The notes beneath the pieces were generated by a model that was not told the DNA's origin, made no database searches, and was given only the letters and a program-made list of their open reading frames with translations. The translations under genes were made by a program, and so were the position numbers. A DNA stretch of 55,000 bases from Cristatella mucedo (lineage: Eukaryota; Bryozoa; Phylactolaemata; Cristatellidae): NCBI GenBank assembly GCA_009760855.2, contig WPIO01000007.1:2595001-2650000 (forward strand). The letters are read 5' to 3'. This document shows, piece by piece, positions 10,641-20,398 of this stretch (positions within the stretch are counted from its first letter, which is position 1; each line of letters begins with the position of its first letter).

Positions 10641-11252
10641 CAATTTTGCGCTGTTCATAAGCCTAGCTTATCATGGCTGTTGCATAGGAAAATTCAAGTC
10701 AAAGTCGTCGGCCGAGTTTTAAGTTCATAATGGGCGGTGCATTGCAATAACAAGAAATGAATGATGCGTTCCTGTATATGCTAATAACGCAACGTTTAAA
10801 TATCAAAGATGTTTGTACTAGTCAATATTAGCATTTTGGCTTCTTTTCAGAGAGGTCATGATCGCTAGAATGGTTGTGGCATGTGGCAGCCATTCTCACG
10901 GACTCTGCAATGTTCCGCGGTCATGAGCTATGAGCGTGGCAGCTGAAGCATAATTATGAACAGCGAGCTTGGCCGCTGCATTTGAACGGGTATAAGTTTA
11001 TGAAATAGCCGCAATAAGCCAAGGTTTATGAGCAGCACGATTTAAGATCGTGAGTGCGAATGAGATTTGTGTATGGCCTACGACATGACCACTATATAAC
11101 GCATGGGCCTGCCCGCGCGCACTCGTGATGTAACTGTTTGAAGATCGGTGAGTCAGCACGATGGGCGTTAGCTGCTTTGAGTCGATAGACGAGTCTGTTG
11201 GAAGTAACCTGCCGTATCAACCATAATAAGCAGGCAATTTTTTGCGCTTTTT
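10641..11252. other. No recognisable gene
   Basis: No coding match. A TATA-like CTATATAA lies at about 11092, with a GTGAGT donor-like site about 50 bp downstream (11147); this pair may be chance. Confidence 0.4.
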
Positions 11253-11450
11253 CTAACACGGCGTTGCTATTGGCGCTGCTTGCCGGATATTGAGTGCTGC
11301 TTCGTTACCGCTGGCGTAATGCGAGCCACAGGTAAGGAAATAATGGTTGTCGAGGGGCCCGACAAAATCAATGTGAACAAGCTGCCAGCGTCCCGCCGGG
11401 TCAATGTGGTCGCTGGAAGTGCATGCCTGACTTAGTTGCAACGTGGGCAG
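11253..11450 (-). pseudogene. Ty3/Gypsy-like integrase fragment
   Basis: The minus-strand frame contains GRWQLVHIDFVGPLDNHYF, the start of the retroviral-type integrase catalytic core. The Asp in HIDF is the first residue of the DDE triad, and the pattern W..LHIDF.GP....Y is standard in Ty3/Gypsy polyproteins. The following residues no longer match (the VVD.SKWPEV part is lost) and the frame stops at 11253. No LTRs, protease or reverse transcriptase were seen nearby. It is a decayed fragment. Confidence 0.6.
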
Positions 11451-11719
11451 CCTACTCACTGCGGTCATAACAACCAGGTGTCATCTGCGAAGAACCACCA
11501 TTATAAGAGAATCAAATGGCACGAAACGAGTCTTCAAACGGTCTACGTTTCTCGAGGCAAATTGAAAACTTTGCCGACTCTTGCTGTAGCTGCCGCGTCT
11601 GGTTCAATTTACTGCAGACGACGGGAACGCGCTACTCTAGGACCGCAAGGAGTCCTATATGCAAGCACACCCCAGCTAGGCTCCAGCAAATTTTCTGGGG
11701 TTTGCTTGGGCTTGAAATT

Positions 11720-12120
11720 AGGACTTGCGAATGGGCACATTTCGGCCGCGACGCGAAAATTTGCGTTGGAGTGCCGCCAGCGTCGGCGGCGGGGGTGCGA
11801 TGGTCCGCTGGCCGAAGAAGCCGAGACGCGTCGCGCTCGACGGACCGGATGGACGTCGCGGCGCGGAGCGCAGCAACGTGGGCAAATGTTGGAACATTTG
11901 CCCCGGGGAATTAATTGAAAAATTGAAAAACTTGCCCGGGGCTGGCTGGCCACCTCGAGCCAGGCCACGGGCAAATTGTCGAGGCTAGCTCTCGTACCCT
12001 CGCACATCCGGCCCCCGGCCCCTTGCAGGGCCGCTTGCTGCGGGACTCCTTGTGGAAGAAGAAGATGGCGAGCAGCGAGGGCGTACATCGAACGCCCTCG
12101 CTGGCGGATGTAAAGGTGAG
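11720..12120 (+). promoter_or_regulatory. CpG-rich stretch upstream of a possible first exon
   Basis: GC-rich, with many CpGs (CGTCGGCGGCGGGG, GACGCGTCGCGCTCGACG, GTCGCGGCGCGGAG), in contrast to the AT-rich flanks. It ends in the candidate first exon at 12065-12115. CpG-rich unmethylated promoters exist in many animals, but the species is unknown, so the role is inferred. Four open frames of 87-160 codons overlap here on both strands, as expected of CpG-rich sequence with few stops, and none is recognisable. Confidence 0.35.
12065..12115 (+). CDS. Candidate first coding exon (partial gene)
   Basis: The ATG sits in a strong context (A at -3, G at +4) in a CpG-rich block. Seventeen codons (MASSEGVHRTPSLADVK) run to AAG/GTGAGTA, a near-consensus splice donor at 12115/12116, with phase 0 at the junction. 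No domain can be judged from 17 residues. A possible next exon in matching phase is at 15222-15285. Support is only by signal: a start plus a donor arises by chance at a noticeable rate in 55 kb. Confidence 0.3.
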
Positions 12121-12330
12121 TAAAGTAAGAGCGAGAAGAAAAAACGCTCGCGCTTTCGCTAAAGGGGACTAATTAAATTAGACGACGTTTCGTTCGACGC
12201 TGCTGCATTCGAAGTTTACTACTCGCATTCCGGGTAGAGCTTGTGTGAATAGTGGCTGAGTCATGCCGTTTCATGCGCGTCTGGCAAAACGGATGAGAAC
12301 GACTCGAGATGCCGGCTGGACCGAGAAAAC

Positions 12331-12435
12331 AGTGTATAATCTATTTGCCTAGCGCCCAAAGAGAACTGAATCTCAATCCAGGCACTTCACATATGCCACA
12401 GGGCTCGAGCACCTCGATCACCGGTCGTCGAAGGT
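12331..12435 (-). mobile_element. SINE-B remnant
   Basis: Minus-strand SINE-B: tail first (AGCGCCCAAAGAGAACTGAA ... CAGGCACTTCACATATGCCA), then GGGCTCGAGC (B-box region). The A-box end is replaced by a GAGCACCTCGA duplication. Confidence 0.7.
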
Positions 12436-13069
12436 GAGCACCTCGACATCGGTCGTTTAAAGCGATCTACTTAACCCATAACCCTTAACCAGGGCGGTGA
12501 GAAATAGTTTGGTCTCCGGCGCCAGTGGCACTTTCAGAAGTGGCTCAGTGGAGAAGGGGCGAGCTTCCGTCGGCTCGGCTCCTCCGGTCTCTGCCTCTAC
12601 ACCACATTAGAGCCAACTGAAATCGAGGCCCCCCGGAAGGCGAGCAGTCTCGCAGAAGAAAGTAGAAAGCAGTAAGACCGATGGGCTTTCCAGCGGCCCG
12701 ATCGGGCTTTGAGTGCAGCGCAGCAGTGCAGCGCAGCGCAGGGGGGGACGTCCCTGCTCGCACTTCACCAGCCGGGTAGTGGGTCGAGTCAAGCAGCGGG
12801 CAATTCTTTATCGCCACCACTGCTAGCTGTGGCGATATCCGTCGAGGCTCTCCTGCCGCCTGGTATACGAGGCCGTGAAATCAGCTGACCTTTGCTCACT
12901 TAAGAAGGCGCGCCTGGGCGCCCCGCTTCCGCTTCAGTCCCCCGTCGAGGGAGGTAGGGAGGGAGGGAGGGAGGAGGAGTGAAGGGGTCGAGGAGGAGGC
13001 TAGAGCCCCGAATACGCGCCGATTGGCCTGAAATTCGCCACAGCGAAGACTCCGCGTGCCGCTGAACCT
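12436..13069. other. GC-rich sequence, no recognisable gene
   Basis: Contains a GCAGCGCAG-type short repeat (about 12713-12742) and a GGGA run (12955-12975). A 91-codon minus frame (12545-12820) has no recognisable motif. Confidence 0.45.
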
Positions 13070-13369
13070 TTAACTGGACTCATCCAGTGCTGTCCCGCTA
13101 AAGTGATGTTTTAGCGGCAGACGTATTTGGACTATTGCCCTCGCGCGGTCACCTCGTGCAGCCGGAAGTGGAATCGAGAGCCGAGACTCGCGCCGGCTCT
13201 CCATCTCTTCAAAAGTCAGCCGCCGGTCGAGCGCGCTTACGTGCGTTAGGTGCTGGAGTTGGTTGAAGCTTAGAACGATGTTTCTTGAATCCGCGCTGGC
13301 CAGTTTCTCAAGGATTGATTCCGGTTGGTAGCCTCGCTTGGGTAAATTTGAGCTTGCTTTCTGCTGCAT
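13070..13369 (-). CDS. Hypothetical ORF, 99 codons
   Basis: The minus-strand frame is coherent and mixed in composition, for example KRGYQPESILEKLASADSRN in its first third and LTFEEMESRRESRLSIPLP later. The open frame continues upstream of the first Met, so this Met is not necessarily the start. A 'RGY....I...L' pattern occurs in some retroelement polymerase linkers, but this is too weak to assign. No splice or promoter evidence. It could be an exon, a transposon remnant or chance. Confidence 0.22.
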   Translation of the reverse strand: MQQKASSNLPKRGYQPESILEKLASADSRNIVLSFNQLQHLTHVSALDRRLTFEEMESRRESRLSIPLPAARGDRARAIVQIRLPLKHHFSGTALDESS

Positions 13370-13930
13370 TTCCTTGACAAAATGCAGTCGCCGAGGCCTA
13401 TCTTTCAGCTAATTTACTGCGCAATGTAAAACATGTATTTCTGTGTGTACGGACACAAAGCTAGTAGGTCACACACCTAGTAAAATATGGAAGACCCCGC
13501 GTTTGATAAGATAACGTAGTACGATGCAAATGGTTTTATTTTATGCGTCAATCTGTACTGTCGGTAGCTGGCCTCAAATTAGACTCGCCACTGAGTTAAC
13601 AAGTATTGGCGTAAATTGGCAGCAGATGTTCGCGCAGTAGGAAGGCTACGAGGGTCAATTCATCTCACAATAAAAGGAGATACAATTTTCAATGATCTGA
13701 AAATTACTACTCTCTGATAGATCGCTCGTTATCTTGGATCGGCGTCCCGCCCATCCTCCGATAGTGGCCATCTGATAGCGGGGCGATCGGGGTCTAGCGT
13801 GTCAGGCCCAAGGGAAATCTACTTACACCGTAGCAGACGTGTCCGCCTGCAATGGTGCCTGTACGCTAGTGTTAGGATTAGAGCTATTTTATGGATGCGC
13901 GCAGTGATCTGAGCCGAGGGTAATCAAACT

Positions 13931-14100
13931 GGTGAGCCGTGATGGCACACTAGGTAAGGTGGTTGCCTTTAACGACCTCGGTCCCGAGGTCGTGGGTTCG
14001 AATCATGCGATGGGTGAGTCTTTATCGCCGCTGCAAGCGGTCGTGATAGCCGTAAAGGCTCTTCTGTCGCTATAAAAAAGAGGCTATTAAATCAGCTATT
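13931..14100 (+). mobile_element. SINE-A, full length
   Basis: One of the best SINE-A copies, about 170 bp. It has the tRNA-like head with A box TGGCACACTAGG (13944-13955) and B box GGTTCGAATCA (about 13996-14006), separated by a GACCTCGGTCCCGAGGTC palindrome. The body is CGCCGCTGCAAGCGGTCGTG and CTCTTCTGTCGCTATAAAAA, and the 3' end is TTAAATCAGCTA. Pol III transcription from the internal boxes is expected for the class. The LINE partner is unknown, since this tail does not match LINE-A. Confidence 0.92.
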
Positions 14101-14254
14101 TAATAACAATAAAAAATTCAGCACGGTCGATGAATTCCCTCTCACCTTGGCTCGCCTTGGCCGTGACTTCCTCGAGCCCGGTCGATGTCAGAGCACTTAT
14201 TATCGTGACAAGAAGCCTCGCTGCTCCAGCTGGATCACCTCGCGATTCCATGTG

Positions 14255-14256
<2 letters not shown>

Positions 14257-14335
<79 letters not shown>
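14257..14335. repeat. (CT)n microsatellite
   Basis: About 80 bp of CT. Serine/leucine and Arg-Glu ORFs over it are artefacts. Confidence 0.98.
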
Positions 14336-14337
<2 letters not shown>

Positions 14338-14504
14338 TTCGCTCTCTCTCTTTTATGCAAAACTCGTGCCTCCGTAGACACGACGCCTTATCTGCTTGCC
14401 GACGCTCGAGCTTATTAAACATAGTGCGGTGACGAACCGATGAGATCGCAAAGTTTCCTAATACTTTAATGGACACAATTTTTACCCTTCTCTATTAACT
14501 GCAC

Positions 14505-14656
14505 TGTTTACACTCTTGTTGTCTCGTTGCTTATTGAGCACGCTACCACTAACCATTCGATCATGCTTCCTTGGCAGCAAACGTAAAGGGCCTAGAAAGA
14601 GATGGAGTTCTCTGAAGGCGCTATGTATAAAACGTATTATTAGTATTATTATTACG
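14505..14656 (+). mobile_element. LINE 3' UTR and tail (variant)
   Basis: CACTAACCATTCGATCATGC leads into GCAAACGTAAAGGGCC, TAGAAAGAGATGGAGTTCTC and an (ATT)n end. The 3' UTR differs from LINE-A but matches the end of the window (54945-55000), so it represents a related LINE subfamily with the same hairpin tail. Confidence 0.8.
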
Positions 14657-15221
14657 CTACAATGCGTGACTTCAGATTGATTGTCGCGCGTCCCACAATC
14701 GCGAGAGTTTGTTTGCCAAGTGAACTGGTCTGGTGTACGCCTCGCTCATCGAAGTCAATCTCACTTGAGCCCGAGTTACACAGTAGAGGCGAAATCCCAG
14801 CTCTCGGGCGGCGTTCAGGTCAAAGAGTGAAAATTTGGATAGTCATCTGAGCCTGATTATCACAGCCTTAGCATTTGTTTGTGATTCTTGAATTATAACA
14901 TGTGTGAGCCGGATATGATCAACATATATAATTTGGAAAATCAGTGAATGGGCGAGTTCGTAAATACGAGTAATCCGAAGTCACGCTTCAGTTGCGATCT
15001 TGCAGATTTTTATTCTAATAATGCTAAGGTTCAGCTATGATGAGCGGTTTTCCAAAATAAAAAGGGGGAGACAATTTCTTATCAATTTGTACGTATATAT
15101 AGTAGCTACAACATGGACTGTCGTAGTGGTAATTGAAAATCCAATGGTGAATTAAATAATGTAACAGTGATGTGTAGGCTTTTGATCACCGCGTCATTTA
15201 ATTACGTATTAAAACTTTCAG
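14657..15221. other. No recognisable gene
   Basis: AT-rich, unassigned. It would be intronic if the candidate exons at 12.1 and 15.2 kb belong together. Confidence 0.4.
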
Positions 15222-15285
15222 GGGATCATCTACAAAATGAAGAGCATAGCCGGGACAGTCTGTGTTACCAACAGTCTATCAGACG
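15222..15285 (+). CDS. Candidate internal exon, 64 nt
   Basis: Bounded by AAAACTTTCAG on the left and GACG/GTGAGTCATT on the right. In the phase that follows the 12.1-kb exon it reads GIIYKMKSIAG then TVCVTNSLSD, open throughout, ending in phase 1. The family is unknown. A 61-nt segment at 15878-15938 has the same phase and a similar end. A short open segment between splice-like sites is not rare by chance, so this is tentative. Confidence 0.2.
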
Positions 15286-15734
15286 GTGAGTCATTGCAGC
15301 TAGGCGCTGGCCCAGCTGCAGGGTATTACATTTTAAAATTGAACGTAACCGCAATCATTCGTGTATAGACGCTTTTCCCGCAACTTTTCGAGGTCTCTAT
15401 TTATGTCATCGAGGGTAAGATTGGCTGGCTACGGTCACTCGGCTGGTCTAAACTCGGAGGTGGTCAAACTCATTGTCGGAATTTTCGCTAAGATTGGCGA
15501 AGCAAGCAAGTAAGTAAGTGCGAGCAAGTAAGGTACTCATTCAATGCTATCATTAGGTCACTCATTAATTGTTATCGTTATTGGTCCATTGGTGCTTACG
15601 CACTTCATTATTAATGGCTATAAATTCACAAAGTGTTACATGTACCCTTTAACTAGTTAGCCGTATTCCTTTATACGTGATCATTTATTCGTTAAGATTT
15701 AATAGCTTAGGTTTTTCAGCATATCGCTTATCGA

Positions 15735-15812
15735 ATAGTCGTGAGTGTTTGTGTGTGTGTGTGTGTTGTGTGCGTGTGCATGTTGCGTGCGTGCGTTCGT
15801 GTGTGTGTGGGG
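15735..15812. repeat. (TG)n-rich tract
   Basis: Interrupted GT/GTGC repeats. Confidence 0.9.
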
Positions 15813-15877
15813 TTGTTAGTGCTAGCGTCAATAGACCGAGTAAGAACGTCTCTTCACGGGCCAGTCCTTATGGTTAG

Positions 15878-15938
15878 CATTGTATGTTGTATTGGTTCAA
15901 AGCCATTGCGGTCAGTCTTAGCAGCAGTCTGCTGGCCG
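15878..15938 (+). other. Exon-like segment resembling the 15.22-kb one
   Basis: Preceded by GGTTAG (a weak acceptor) and followed by GTGAGTCATT. Its last 37 nt plus 10 nt of donor match the 15.25-kb segment at 33 of 47 positions without gaps. The matching frame reads YWFKAIAVSLSSSLLAG. It may be a duplicated exon or a chance similarity. Confidence 0.15.
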
Positions 15939-15964
15939 GTGAGTCATTCTGATTGAGCATTTTC

Positions 15965-17345
15965 GCAGCTAAAATAATATTAATACGTCGTTTAATAGCG
16001 CCAAAATATTGAACTTAATTTAAATCCAGGCGCTTCATAATTCGCCGCAAGAGAATCAATACCCGCCTGTCTGACCGCAAGGTAGCAAGCATTCAAAAGT
16101 TAACAAGTGTACTGCTCAGGCCAGCGTGTTAAAGCAAAGATGAAGACACTCATGACCATCAGTTAGTAAGACCTATGGCTGGTAACATGCACATATACAC
16201 AGAAACGCGCGAAAAGAATGCCGGAACAAACATAGACAAATTCCTGGGGGGGGGGGCGAAGAAAAAGCTGCCGGAACAGATAGGTCGTAAGCTAAGACTT
16301 AAAAGATGCAAGGTAGTAATCGTAGCCGAAGGCGAGTTCCATACTGTCGGTGAATGCTATCTGAAAGCTCGATCACTAATAGCTTTGAATTCAGTTCGAT
16401 ATACTGCGAGATGACTACGAGTCGAGGCGCGGGCGCTACAAGAGCGTTCTGGAGAAACAAGAACTTCGGAAAGGTCAAGGCAGCTGCTGGCGAACGGAGC
16501 GATCTGTATGGAAGAGAGAGCATCTTGAAGTAGAATCGATGCTCTATAGCAAGCTAGGGAAGTTCAGTCAGAAGCTGTTTGATTTGGAAGCTACGCAGCT
16601 GGTGACAGATCAGACAGAGCCACTGAGTTTTGCTCCAGCTGCCGACGATTAAGGCGCACGTGCCACCGAGAGTCCTGAAAACAGGTAATTGCGGTTATTT
16701 AGCTTCTGTCACAAGACGCGCCAACTAGTTGGACTGTCGTACTCTTGTCTAAGCAGGCCCTAGTACGGAAACGTTCCGATGCTGAAAGTTGACCAAAATG
16801 GCAGTTGGAGAAAACGTGCTTGCCTAGCGACAAGTTGTTTTAGAATAGTAAGTATAGGTAATGGGCAGATATCACAGGAGTTATGCTATCTGAACCGATA
16901 TTTAAGATTATGCGGTTTCAAATTTCGAATAAAACTAGCCTTGCTCATAATTGTTAGGTTGGTCTTCTCATAATTAAGCCTCAGGAAATTTAGTAGCTAT
17001 CAGCTATCCAAACGCGAATGTCGTCGGTGAAGGCAGCAGCAAGGAAATTGAATGAGTTGAATTAGGTGCCAGGCCAGTGCCCTAGAAGGGTCGAAGGCTG
17101 AGCTGCTGGGTGTCTTCCGTGTAGAAATGAAAACTAAGATTGTTTTCGGTGATGAAATCGCCCAGAGGGAGAGTGTAGATAGCGAAAAGAATTAGGCCAT
17201 TAGATCAAACCCTGGGATAATACCTTAAGGTCCATACTTAAAGGGCTGCCTAGATGACTAAACCCACAGGTGCTCACATCTAAACTCTGACATCTATCAC
17301 TGAGATAGGTACTGAGGTAGGTAGGTGTCTGACGCTGTGGCAAAA
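15965..17345 (-). pseudogene. Decayed CR1/L2-clade LINE
   Basis: Minus-strand order: STLPLGDFITENNLSFHFYTEDTQ-like block (about 17180-17110, catalytic YADD now YTED), IRVWIADSY then NYEKTNLTI (about 17020-16950), the RACLDK-equivalent (about 16765-16740), and the ERSF...MELA block matching DRAFS..WNSLP (about 16370-16330). Then come a basic LTTYLFRQLF-like end (about 16280) and a tail (GCGCC ... AATTTAAATCCAGGCGCTTC) at about 15995-16040. Many stops. It resembles LINE-A in the palm region and diverges in the C-terminus. A poly-G run (16246-16256) lies within. Confidence 0.8.
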
Positions 17346-17696
17346 AGAAATATAATTCCGCTATTATGATGAAGCTTAGCAGTGAAGCGAGGAGTAGTTA
17401 TAAATTAGATAGCAAACACCACCTTAAAGCATATAGTATTCATTTGCATGCATGCATCATTGACCTACCTACCTGGAGCATCTAGTTTCGCATACGCGTG
17501 TTACCAGAAGCATTTTAGTGAGCTAAACCGTGATTCTTAGTGGATGCATTGCAAATTACATGATGTATTACGTCGAGCAATCTATTTTCTTGACCTCATG
17601 GCTCAAGAAGTCACGAGCTTACATGCACCCCTCCAAGTGCACCCAATTTACTTCCGAAACTGAGTTGTTAGGTATCAAAGACCTAATATACGCAAT
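17346..17696. other. No recognisable gene
   Basis: AT-rich spacer with a GCATGCATGCATCAT run near 17447-17461. Confidence 0.45.
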
Positions 17697-18600
17697 TTAA
17701 TAAAAAATATTAATACATTTAATATAGCGCCATAAGATAACTCAATCTCTTTCTAGGCACTTTACATTTGCTGCAAAGCAAGTACGATCGAATGCTTAGT
17801 GGTAGCATGCTTGAAAAACAAACGAAATGAATAATATGGTTAGGGGTGACATGCACAGGGTCAGCATTCAAGCATGGTTAGTGGCAGCATACACAGTGTC
17901 AGCACGACAAGCACACTCAAGACGAATCAGAGGGATCCAATAAACGCTGTCATAGATAGAGACGTTTTTAGTTTCTTTTTAACCATGGACAGGTCAAGAG
18001 ATGTCGTGACGCAGGTTGGGGGTGAGTTCCAGGCTTTGAGAGCATACAAACTAAATACCCGGTCTCCAAAGGATTTGAGGTTTGTGCGAGGTATTGGTAA
18101 ACTGTTGGATTCCGAAAAGCGGGTGGTACGATGCTTGACCTGGTGGGGGAGTAGATCTGAGAGATAGGCTGGAGCCAAAGAATGAAGTGACCTAAAAGTG
18201 AGCGACAAAGCCTTGAAGTCCATGCTTTGCTTCACTGGTAGCCAGTGCAGATCGGCGAGAAGTGGTGTGATGTGGTAACTGCACCGCTCACGACAGACAA
18301 ACCTAGCTTCGGAGTTTTACACCAGCTGAAAGCGCCTGAGTGCACATGCCGGTAGACCAGCAAGCAGTGAGCTACAAAAGTCGAGACAGGATGTCACAAA
18401 TGCATGGACCAAATTAAATGTGGTATCCTTGTCTAAACAAGCCTAAATTTTAGCAATGTTATGAAGCTGAAAGTAGGCTGACTTGACTGGAGCTGATGTG
18501 GTCGTCTAATGAAAGGTCACTTTGAAAACGGACACCTAGATTTCGTGCAGATTCAGCACGAGATTTACTGCCGGAGCCAATTTTGAGCGTTGGGTATACC
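17697..18600 (-). mobile_element. LINE-A, 5'-truncated copy
   Basis: Minus-strand LINE-A with tail (about 17725-17770), 3' UTR, and coding region from the C-terminal SGSL-equivalent up to LGVRFQSDLSLDDHIS (about 18530). The stretch LTFRSLHSLAPAYLSDLLPH is well kept. Frameshifts are present. Its 5' break at about 18600 directly meets another LINE fragment in the opposite orientation. Confidence 0.9.
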
Positions 18601-18905
18601 CGCTCTTCCGACTCAAGCCATTTAGCTGCGCCATGAACGAACATCAAATCCTTTGCAGACTGTGCCTTTTTGTTCGCAGGCTCCCGAAGCCGACTCACTC
18701 CCGTCGGAAGTCACGGCATCCAGTGATTTCATGACATTTAAAAAGAAGCTAAAACCTACAGGATCTAGATTGCATTGTTTTCTGTTTTCTTATAATTGCT
18801 CAACTTGTGCATGTCGTCACTAACCAATTGACACACTTTCTTTCCAGAATATATAAAGTGCCAGAAAAAGATTTAGTTCTCATAGAGAGCTGTATAATTT
18901 CTTTG
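18601..18905 (+). mobile_element. LINE 3' fragment
   Basis: Plus-strand pieces of the LINE C-terminus (RSSDSSHLAAP, TNIKSFADCAF, a degraded NSLP region, FMTFKKKLK-equivalent) followed by a tail (AAGTGCCAGAAAAAGATTTAGTTCTC, about 18858-18884). It is a different subfamily from the adjacent minus copy, so the pair is two insertions, not one inverted element. Confidence 0.75.
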
Positions 18906-20333
18906 CTGGTCTTACTAATAATGAGTCCTTTCTAGAATGAGTCCTTTTCTAGAAGACTTTTCGCCCTTCGATGGCGAGCCACCCTACAGACCGTCTACAG
19001 ACTGAAAAAAACATTCTCCACTAGTGAGCAATTCTGAAGCTTTGCGCCTAAACAAATAAAACAAGTAGTATCAATACGATAAATAGTGTGCATACATTAA
19101 TAAAAGAAAAAAGAAAATAAATAAAAAACTGGCACCATCTGATCGCCCTCTAAAAACCTCACTAAAACGCTTTGAAGTGATTTTTGCACCATGGCTGGTG
19201 CTGTGCATTGGTACGTCTATAGGGCTTTAAAATATATTGGTCTACGCTAGCCACGTGGATAGGATATACAAAGGTATGGAAACTCTTGTAGCGCCGTGCT
19301 CTGCTACCTTTAGAATATCTTCAAATATTAATGTAGATTTCGCGATATACTTTTTTCACGCACTAGCTTTACTCGCATTTGCCACATCTGAAGGCTAAAA
19401 AAGCAAAGACTAGCAACTTCATGTCGGTAAAGCGTTTTAATAAGAGTGGCCCTGCTCCGGAGAAACTAACTAATTAAGTTTAGGCCTGGAAGGCACTTCA
19501 CCCAAGAAACCTTGAGAGCGTGGGGTCCAAGCCTGGCAGCTCCTATCTTGAAGCTTTATGTGTCAACTAAGGAAGGGCTGCCGGACTTGCAATGCTGTGA
19601 CGCACTAGGAGAAGAGCATGGCTGTGGCATCACCGGCAGCGAGCACCTGCCTGGTCAGATTCCAGCGGAAAAGCTGAAACCCATTCGTCGAGCTCTCCTT
19701 CGCCTAAGGACCCCAAGCCATTACAAGATTTAGTTTGTGCAACTGGGAATTTCCCTCTTTTTTTGACGTGCTGTTCCTTAGCAAGTGACAGACGCCTGAA
19801 ACTGCGTCCATTCAGATAGCTCAGCTAGAACTTTTATTCCCAAACGTCTAGTCCGAAAGTCTCCAATGGCGCTTGTGGAATGGCGATCCCTGAGATTCGC
19901 CGCCTCCTTTTTAATCCTTCTCCAACACTGGCTCTGCCAGCTAAAGCAAAAAGGAAGTGCAGCTCAGTCGCAAGCATCAAGCGAACGTGTTTCCTCGCTC
20001 TCCCATCAGCACCGGGCTCAGCGTCTTTCGCAACTGTACTGAAGCCTCGGTGGCTTCAGCATCAGAACTGAATTTGGAGCGTCCAAAGTCCAGCTATTGC
20101 CATCCCCAGCTGTGACTCATCTCTCATAAAATGAGCAGTCAGTCACATGAAAGCCTCATAAATCCACATGTGCGCCATATAAGCACTTCTCATCAGAGCA
20201 TAGCCTAAGTTTAAGTTTGCATATAAATCAACAGATCATACAATAATCCTAAACGTCAACATGCCATAAATTAATGAATTATAAAACTCACGGCCTTGCT
20301 TTGTACAAGCGTTACAAGAGATCGGCCATCTTC
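18906..20333. other. No recognisable gene
   Basis: A-rich stretch at 19075-19130, otherwise unique. Frames at 19512-19733 and 19880-20071 (+) show no motif. Confidence 0.45.
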
Positions 20334-20396
<63 letters not shown>

Positions 20397-20398
20397 CG
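20334..20398. repeat. (GA)n microsatellite
   Basis: About 65 bp of GA directly upstream of the gene-family pseudogene. Confidence 0.97.

Noticed and set aside
11092-11150. TATA box plus donor-like site suggesting a first exon
   Set aside because: No coding continuity, and an 8-bp TATA match with GTGAGT 50 bp on is plausible by chance.
13931-14010. tRNA genes at SINE heads (A and B box matches)
   Set aside because: No cloverleaf or acceptor pairing is seen, and many copies carry the same non-tRNA body and tail, so these are SINE promoters.
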